Shown here one piece after another: positions 1-9,000 of a DNA stretch of 45,461 bases (its first letter is position 1; the number at the start of each line of letters is the position of its first letter). The translations under genes were made by a program, and so were the position numbers. This stretch comes from Acidobacteriota bacterium. GTDB taxonomy: Bacteria; Acidobacteriota; Vicinamibacteria; Vicinamibacterales; CAVVIG01. The notes under the pieces were generated by a model, which searched no databases, had not been told where the DNA came from, and saw only the letters and a program-made list of their open reading frames with translations. The DNA lies in the NCBI GenBank assembly GCA_025463215.1, contig JAOBWF010000152.1:1-45461 (forward strand), given 5' to 3'.

Positions 1-3000
1 ACCGCGTCGGCGGACGTGACGATCACCGTCAACCCGGTGGCGCCGACGAATCGTGCGCCGGTGGTGAGCGCGGGGACGAACGCGACGATCACGCTGCCGG
101 CGACCGCCTCGCTGAGCGGGTCGGTCATCGACGATGGGCTGCCGGCCGGCGCGGCGGTGACGAGCGCGTGGAGCAAGGTCAGCGGGCCCGGCAACGTCAC
201 CTTTGCGAATGCCGCGAGCGCGGTCACCACGGCGACCTTTGATCAGGCGGGCCCGTATGTGGTGCGCCTGACGGCGAGCGACTCGCTGCTGTCCGCCTTT
301 GCCGACGTGACGATCACGGTCAATCCGGCGGCGCCGACCAATCAAGCGCCGATGGTGACCGCGGGTGCGAACGCGACGATCACGCTGCCGGCCGGCGTGT
401 CGCTGAATGGCTCGATTACCGACGACGGGCTGCCGATCGGGGCAACGATCACCGCCGTGTGGAGCAAGGTCAGCGGCCCTGGCAACGTCGCATTCACGAA
501 TGCGGCGGGCGCGGTCACGACGGCGACCTTCGACCAGGCGGGTCCGTACGTCCTGCGGCTGACGGCGAGCGATTCGCTGCTGTCGAAGAGCGCAGACGTC
601 ACGATCACCGTCGGGCAAGCCGACGCCACGATCCAGGTCAACGGATACAGCGGCGTTTATGACGGTAAGCCGCATACCGCCACTGGATCGGCGGCGGGCG
701 TGAACGGTGTGGATCTCACGGCACTGCTGCATCTCGGCAGCGGCTTCACCGACGTGCCCGGCGGCTCCGCGTCCTGGACCTTCGACGGAAACGCGATCTA
801 CAAGCCGGCAAGCGGCACGGCCGCCATCTCGATCACGCAGGCGAACGCCACGATTCAGGTTGCGGGGTTCAACGGCGTGTTCGACGGCGCCGCGCACGGC
901 GCGACGGGGTCCGCCGCCGGCGTCAACGGCGAAAATCTTTCGGCCCTGCTGCACCTCGGCAGCAATTTCACCGATTCGCCAGGCGGCCTCGCGCAGTGGA
1001 CCTTCGACGGCACCTCGAACTACAAGCCGGCAGCGGGCACGGTGACGATTGCCATCAGCGCGGTTTCGCAGCCGGATGCGACGATCCACGTGACCGGGTT
1101 CAGCGGCGTCTATGACGGCAATGCGCACGAGGCAAGCGGCAGCGCCGCCGGCGCCAACGGCGAAAATCTCACGAGCCTGCTGCACCTCGGCGCTACCTTC
1201 ACCAACGTGCCCGGCGGCACGGTGCACTGGACGTTCGACGGCAACACCATTTACCGAGCGAGCAGCGGCGACGCGACGATCGCGATCGCGGCAGTGGACG
1301 CCACGATTCAAGTCACCGGTTTCGCCGGCGTCGAGGACGGCCAGCCGCACGGCGCCAGCGGCACGGCGACCGGCGTCAAAGGCGAGAACCTCGCCGGCCT
1401 CCTCACGTTGGGCAGCAGCTTCAGCAATCCGCCCGGCGGCACCGCGCATTGGACGTTCGCCGGCAACACGAACTACAAGGCCGCGAGCGGGGACGTAGCG
1501 ATTGCCCTCGGTCCGGCGAGCAACCGGCTGCCGCCCGTGATCACGCTGGCCGCGCCCAAGGAAGCGCTGCCGGGGAGCCAGTTCACGGTGACGGCGGACG
1601 CGTCGGACACGGTCACGTCCGTCCAGTTCCAGGTGGACCAGGCGGACCCGGCGCCGGTTTCCGGACCGCCGTATCAGCGGGTGATTACCGTCGCCAATGT
1701 CGCGTCGCCGGGAACACTGATAACGGTGCGAGCCACCGGCCTGGATGCGCTCGGCAACACGGGGACGGCGAGCGCGCAGATCAAAATCGTCGCCGAGCCC
1801 GATTCGACGAAACCGACGGTCTCGTTGAAGCTGCCGCCGAACGCAGCGCCCGGATCCTCGATCGTGATGACGGCAGCCGCTGCCGACAACGTTGGCGTCG
1901 ACGCCGTCAGCTTCTCGGTCAACGGGACGCCGTTCGCGTCGGTGTCGCATGCGCCGTATCAGGCGACCTACGTCGTGCCGACCGAAACCGCGCCAGAGTC
2001 GGTGCTGACCTTCTCCGCGCTCGCGGCGGACACCGCCGGCAATCGCGCTCAGGCCGACGGCGTCGTCGCCATCGTCGCGACGCCCAACACCACGCCGCCG
2101 ACGGTGACGATCGCGGCGCCGCCGACGGTCCTGCCGGCCGCAACCGTGCACGTGGCCGCAGAAGCCGGCGCCGCCAACGGCGTCGCGTCGGTCGCATTCT
2201 TCGTCGACGGGACAATTGTCGGCACCGCCTTCGACGAGCCGTACGGGGCGGCGATCGTCGTCCCAGCGGCGGCCGCGCCCGGCTCGATCATGCACGTCGA
2301 AGCCCGCGCATCCGATCGTCTCGGCCTGCAATCGAGCGCGGCGGCGAACATGACTGTGGTCGTTGCCGGCGCCGGTGTGCTGACCGGCACCGTGTACGAC
2401 GACGCAATCGGGCTTCCGGTCAGCGGCGCGGCGGTCACGCTCAGCGGGCGCGACAGCCGCGGCGTCGCGTACGCGCAAAGCACGACGTCTGACGGCCGTG
2501 GACGATTCGTCATCCATGCCACCGAGGGCGAGGGCACGCTGCAGATCGAGAAGCCGGGATGGACCCGCCTCGATCGTCCGGTCACGATTCAGCCGAGCAA
2601 GGCGCTCCAATCGGTGGACGCGCGCCTCAGAACCGCCGGCGCGGCAAGCGCCGCGATTGCCGCCGTGTCCGGCGGTACGATCACGGCACCGGCACTGGAC
2701 TACCTCGACGTGTGGCGGCGCGACATCGCGCCATCGACGGATACGTCACTCGGCAGCGCGGCTCTCGGCGGACCGGACGTCGAGGTGCGGGTGCCGGCCG
2801 GCGCGCTGTCCGTCGACACCGCGCTGTCGCTCACGCCCGTGAGCCGCCAGGGGCTGGCCGGGCTGCTCCCGGTCGGGTGGACGCCGATTGCCGCCCTCGA
2901 TGTGACGCCGCACGGCACGACGTTTAGCGGTCCCGTCACGGTGAAAGTGCCCAACCCGCTGACGCTGACGGCGGGGACGCTGCTGACCATTGCGCGCTGG

Positions 3001-6000
3001 GATGAGTCGATGAGCCGATGGCGCGCGCTCACCACCTCGGTCGTGCCGCAGCATGCGGCCGTGCTCGAAGCAGCGATCGATGCGACGGCACAATATGCGT
3101 GGCTGCTCGCCGACACATTGCCGGTCCCGCCGCCGTTGCCGGCCGATGGCGCGCTCGTCGACGGCGTCGCCGCGTCCCTCATCCCGGCGGACGCCTCTGC
3201 GGTTGTGGACCCGCAGCCGAAGATCCTCTTCTACAAACCCGGTGTGAAGTCGGATGTCCGTGCGCGGGTCACGACGACGGCGCCGCTTTCGAGCGGGACG
3301 CTGGCGCGGACGCGAATCCTCGAGTCGTACCAGTTCTTCTCCGGCGCTGAGCTCCATCCGGACCAGACGCTCGAGGATCTCGTGCTGTATCAGATTCCAG
3401 GCGCCGGCGCGTTGACACTGGTGGCCGGATTTCCGGTCGCGCCTTCGCTGACGTTCGAGGCGTTGTCGCTGCAGAAGGGCACGATCACCGTCGAGCTGCG
3501 CGCGCCGGGCGAGCTGCTGCAGGTCAGCGCGGTGATCGGATCCGACGGCGGCACCGTGCAGGCCGATTCGGGCGAGCGGCTCGAGGTCGCCCAGGGGACG
3601 CTGACCGCGCCGCTGCCTATCGCGATTCAGGTGCTCAGCGCGGCGGAAGTCGGAGTTCCTCCTCCGGGTGGATTCGAGTTGATCGACGCGGTTTCGGTGT
3701 CGTCCGACAGCGTCTTCGCATCTTCCGCGGCGCTGTCGATCGCGCGCACAGCGCAAGTGGGTGACACGGACATCGTGCTCGTGACCCGCCTGCAGGAGCT
3801 CGCGGGCCGGACGCGGTTCGTCGTGGTCGCGGCGGCGAAGGTTGTGGGCGACCGCATCGTGTCCGACACCACCGTCGCCGGAGGCGGCGCGACGTTCGAG
3901 GGTCTGCTCGTGCCGGGCCGCTACGTGTTCCTTCGCGCGACGTCGCCGCTGGCCTTCGCCGCCGGAACCATCGTCGGCATCGGCGGCGGGCCGTTCCCCG
4001 GCGCGATGGTGGCGGCCGACGCGACATCGGCGCTGGTCGCGCTCTCCCAGCCCGCGGGGCGCTACATCGCGGCGATTGCGCTCGGCGGCGCGGCGCTGAC
4101 CGCGATCGATCCGGTGACCGGCGATGCGGGAAGCGGCCAGGCAAACGCCAACACGCCGCGTCAGCTGGTGCCGCTCGATCTCGCATTGAACGCGCGCCCG
4201 CCGACGGTCACCTCGGTGACGCCCGCGAACGGCGCACCAAACGTCTCGCTGTCGACCGCCGTCGTGGTCGCGTTTTCCGCGCCGATCGATCCGGCGACCG
4301 TCACCGCCGGCAATGTACAGCTTGCGTCGTCGACCGGCAGCGTCGCCGGCACGTTTGAGTTCTCGTCGGGCAACCGGTTGGTCACGTTCCGCTCCGCGCA
4401 GCCGCTCGTTCCGAACACGCCGTACACGTTGAACGTTGCCGCCGGCGTCAAAGATCCGTTCGGCCGTGCGCTGGCGGCGGCATTTGCCTCGACCTTCACC
4501 AGCCTGAACACGATTGCGCCGTTGCCGCCGCCCGCGGGCAGCATCAGCGCGTCGATTCCTGGGGCCGATGGGGCGACCACGATCACGGTGACGCAGGGCG
4601 CGGCCGGTTCGCACGACATCGTGCTGGTGAAGAACGTGACCAAAGGCACGTTGACGCCGATCTCCGCGATCGACCCCAGCGTCGGCTTCAGCATCGCTGT
4701 TCAGGCGGCGTTCACCGACAAGTTGCAGCTCGTGATTCGGGATGCCTCGGGCAATCAGACCGTGGTGGCGATTCCGCCGTTCCGGCGCGCCAACGCCGAC
4801 GGCAGCGTGTCGCAGGCGGTGACGACGGAGGGCGGCCATGTCGACGGTCCGGCCGGAATCGGCGTCGACGTGCCGGCCGGGGCGTTTCCGGACGGCGTGA
4901 TCCTCACGCTCAAGCCGGTGGCCGAAGCCGACTTCCCGATTCAGCTCACAGCCCAGCAGCGGCAATTCTTCAAGTTCACGGGCGGGATCCAGATCGATCT
5001 GGGCGGAAAGATTCCGCAGGTGTACCTGAACGTGAGCCTGCCGCTCAGCGGCGGCGAAACGGTGGACGATCAATGGATCGTCGCGCTCGCGTCGCAGGTC
5101 GGCGGTCAGCCGCTGCTGCAGTCGGTGGACACGGCTCACGTCATCGACCAGCGCATCCGAACCTCCTCGCCTCCGTGCCCGGGCGTGACCGGAAGCGGGG
5201 TCTACGGATTCCTGAAAGCCGACCGGCCGATGGGCGTCGTGTACGGGCGCGGCCCGGTTGCCAACGCCGACGCGCTGTCATCGGCGTACGCACAGGCGAT
5301 CATCGACATGCAGGCGATCGCCTTGGTGTCGGTGCTCATGCCGACCAGCTCGCCGATGACGATCGGAGGCGCCGAGGGCGACTTCCTGGCGATACAGAAC
5401 CTCTCGAAGACGTTCTGCCTGCCGCTGCTCGGCAGCCGGCTGAGCGTGACGCCGAATCGTGTCCGGATCGCAATCGCGCCGGGCGATGTGAAGGCCGGCG
5501 ACCTCGATTTGGCGGTTCACGACGGCGCCCTCAACACCGACGCGCATTTCTTCGCGCCGTTCGCCACCACCTTCAGCGTGGACGGCGGCGACCTGGACGT
5601 CTTCAATGGCGTCATGACCGACGCGTTTCCGCACAGCCGGCCGATGGCGCTGACCGCGACGCCGCGGACCTACGTCTCGGTGTCGGTCCACGGAACGGAC
5701 TTGCAGCTCACGGACACCTCTATCGCGATTACGGACCGCACCAGCAAGAGCAGCTGGAGCTCCGGACTGCAGCCCGCGCCGGTTCGCGACGCGAATGGAT
5801 TGCCCACGGCGCTGAACGCGTTTTCTGACGTGAACGCGATACTCGAAGGGGCCCCCGGCGACACGTTCGAGGTCGCGATCACCGATGCGACCGGCGTCAG
5901 CCGTTCTGTGGCGCTCGCCGCCGTCGCGCCTTACGTGGTTGGACACGGCAACCTCCTGCTGCGTGCGCTTCCAGGCACGATCGATCCGACGCACGACGAA

Positions 6001-9000
6001 ATCGTGGCGTTCAACGCCCGCGTCCAGGCGGCGCAGCAGATACCGGTCAACGGCGTCACGCGCGTCGTGGTGCAGGGTGGAACGTTCTCGGAGGTGCTTC
6101 TCGACAACGCGTCGAGCTCCGCGGTCATCGTCGGCGGCGGATTCGTTCACGCCGTCCAGGGCTCTCTCGACGACCAATACACGCTGACGATCAGCTACGA
6201 GAACGGGACGGTAGAGCAGCTGCGGTTTCCGAGCTTCCATGTCACGGTCAAGACCACCGGCGGTTCGGAGCTGAAGAAGGTCAACGGCTTCGTGCCGCCG
6301 CGCGGAGAGCCGCTGTTCATCGACATCAACGTCGGCGGTCCGCAGCCGCAGCTCACGATCGGCCAGGGCGGGTTTTCGGCTGTCGATCCGCGCGCCCCAT
6401 TGACGTTTGCGTTCTCCGAGCCGCTCGATCCGGTCTCCGTCAACAATCACCTCGCCGTCTTCGGGGTGGATGCGCAGGGTCATCTCGTCCCCGTGGCCGG
6501 CAGCTGGCGGGTCTCGCCCGACGGCCGATCGGTGACCTTCGTGCCGACGGGCACGCTCGCGTTCGGGGCCGACTATCGCGTCGCGTTCAACGGCGTGGTG
6601 ACGGTGTCCGGCCTGCCGATTCCGGTGAGCTCGCTTCCGGTTCGCACATTTGCTCCGCGGAAGCTCGGATCGGCATTTCTCGCGCTGCCGCACAGCACGG
6701 TCGGCGTGGTCAACGCGCCGCCTCCGGGCAATGTGCTTCCGATCAACGATTTCAAGCTGATCCGGCGATTGCCGCCGGTCAACGGTTCGGACACGTTCGT
6801 CGTGGCCTCGAGCGGAAACCAGAGCGGCTTCAAGTTCCACAACCTCGACCTCACCGCCGCGCGCACGCCGACCGAAGCGGGTCACACCGCGGGCGGCAGC
6901 CCGCGACGGTTGACGCTCATCGAGAACACCAAGAGCCCGGCGATCAACATCACCTATGACGTTCCGCTGATCGGGCAGCCGAGTAAAACGTCGTGCTGGG
7001 CAACGGCCGCCGCGATGATCGTGGCGTGGCGCGACCGGCAGCCCGACACCAGCCCGCAAGACATTCGAGACGCGCTGCCGCAGAGTTATTGGAGTCGGTA
7101 CAGCAAAGGACTGGTTCCCGGCACCCAGTCGCTGTTTTTCCAGACGTGGGAACTCGCTCCGGAGCCGGCACAATCGCGCAGCGTTGCCGACGTCAAGCAA
7201 CTGCTCGAGACATACGGCCCGTTGTTTGTCGGGACGATGGAGAACCTCCAGGCCCACGACCGGGTCGTGACCGGGATGGTGGGCGACGGCACGCCGAATG
7301 GCACGTACCTCCTGATCAACGATCCCTGGGACAAGACCCTTCTCCCACAGTATCTGCAGACCGGCATCTGGCCGGAAAACAACGGTGGCGCCAAGTACAA
7401 GGAGAAGTACTCGGACTTCGTCGCGAAGCAGGAAGAGTATGCGCGGCGGCTGTTCCTTGCCTTCCCCGACGCCGTCGCGCTGTGTCATTCAGACCCACCG
7501 TTGCCGGGGCGCCAAGATGCGTGCAAGGTCCTGCAGGATCCGGTAGCCAGCGCCGCGCTGCAGCCGTGCGCGAACGGCGACATCGTGGCGTGCGACTACT
7601 TGTCCCAGACGGGGCTGATCGCGAACACCGAGGTTCTCCTCGCACATGTCCAGCAGAAACCGCCGGACCTGTTGCCGAACTCCAACGACACCGCGGATCT
7701 GCCGTTGCTGGGGGGCACCGGCCTCACCCCGAACGATCCGCCGAACACGACGACGATTCTGAATCTGCTGCAGGGCTGCAATGCCCATGTATCGCTCTCG
7801 CCGCTGGGCGCGCCGGTGTTCGCCGGCGACCTGCTGGTCGCGTCGCTGCGGAGCAGTCAGGGGAGCTCGATCGGGTTCTACGACGTCACCGACCTGGCGC
7901 ATCCCTGCCAGATCGGCGACAAGCCGCTGACCCGCGATCCGGAATCCGTGCCGCCGCCGGCATCCGGGGATTTCTCCGCGAAGGGCACCGTCAAGGGGGC
8001 CGGCTTTGCGGGCGGCGTCGCCGTGCTGCAGACGACCAAGGGTTTCGCGGCGTACGTCGCGGTCTCGGAGATCGGCCTAATGGCGGTCGACGTCGGCAAG
8101 AACATTCCGGCGCAGTATCCATTCTTCCGGCAGCAGGAAGGCATGTATGCGGGGGACTACGTCGATGTCGTCGCCGTCGGCGGCCAGCTGCTGGCGCTGA
8201 ACAACAACGAAGGGGGCGACCCGTCGCTCGACGTGTTCGATGCCAGCCTCGCACAAGTGTCCAGCCTCGGCTTCCAGCTCACACTCGGGGTGCCCGGCCT
8301 CGGCAACAAGGTTCACCAGTTGCGGGTCGTCCGCAACGTACCGTTCGATCGAAACCAGAACGGCACTCTCGAGGCGGGCGAGAAGGCCGACCTCGCGTTC
8401 GTGGCCGGCTCGAACGGCGTGACGATCTTCGACGTCACCGATCTCAATCAGATGGTGGTGCTCGGTGTCGTGCCGATGCCCGGCATCCAGCGTGAGCTTG
8501 CGGTCAGCGGAGACGGCAAGACCCTGCTCGTCGGCGGCACCGCCGGCCCGATCATCGGCGGGCTCGACGCGTTCTTCATCGTCGATGTGTCGAGTCCCAC
8601 CGTCAGCGCGTTGGTCGACCAGAACCACGACGGTCTCGACGATCGCATCGTGTTCAACGCTTCTTACGCCACCTTCGTCGGGGCCTTGAGCCTCGACGAC
8701 GATCGCGACCTGGCGTACGTCGGCTCGGACGCCGGCGTCGATGTATGGGCGATCAGTAAGCGTGGCTCGTCGGCTTTCGACCAGGCGCCAGTTGCCGATG
8801 CGGGTCCCGCTCAAGCGGTCGACAAGAACCAGACGGTGACGCTCGACGGCAGCAGGAGCGCCGATCCCGACGGCGACCCGCTGCACTACTCGTGGACGCA
8901 GACAGCAGGGCCGTCGGTCGTGCTCGCCGGCAACGGCACGGCGCACCCGACGTTCAAGGCGCCGCCAACTGAAGGCGAGACGCTGACGTTTGAACTCGTC

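Noticed and set aside
49-1509. Regularly spaced DNA repeats that could be mistaken for a CRISPR-like array
   Set aside because: Units are 213-291 nt, in frame and translate to known types of extracellular repeat domains.
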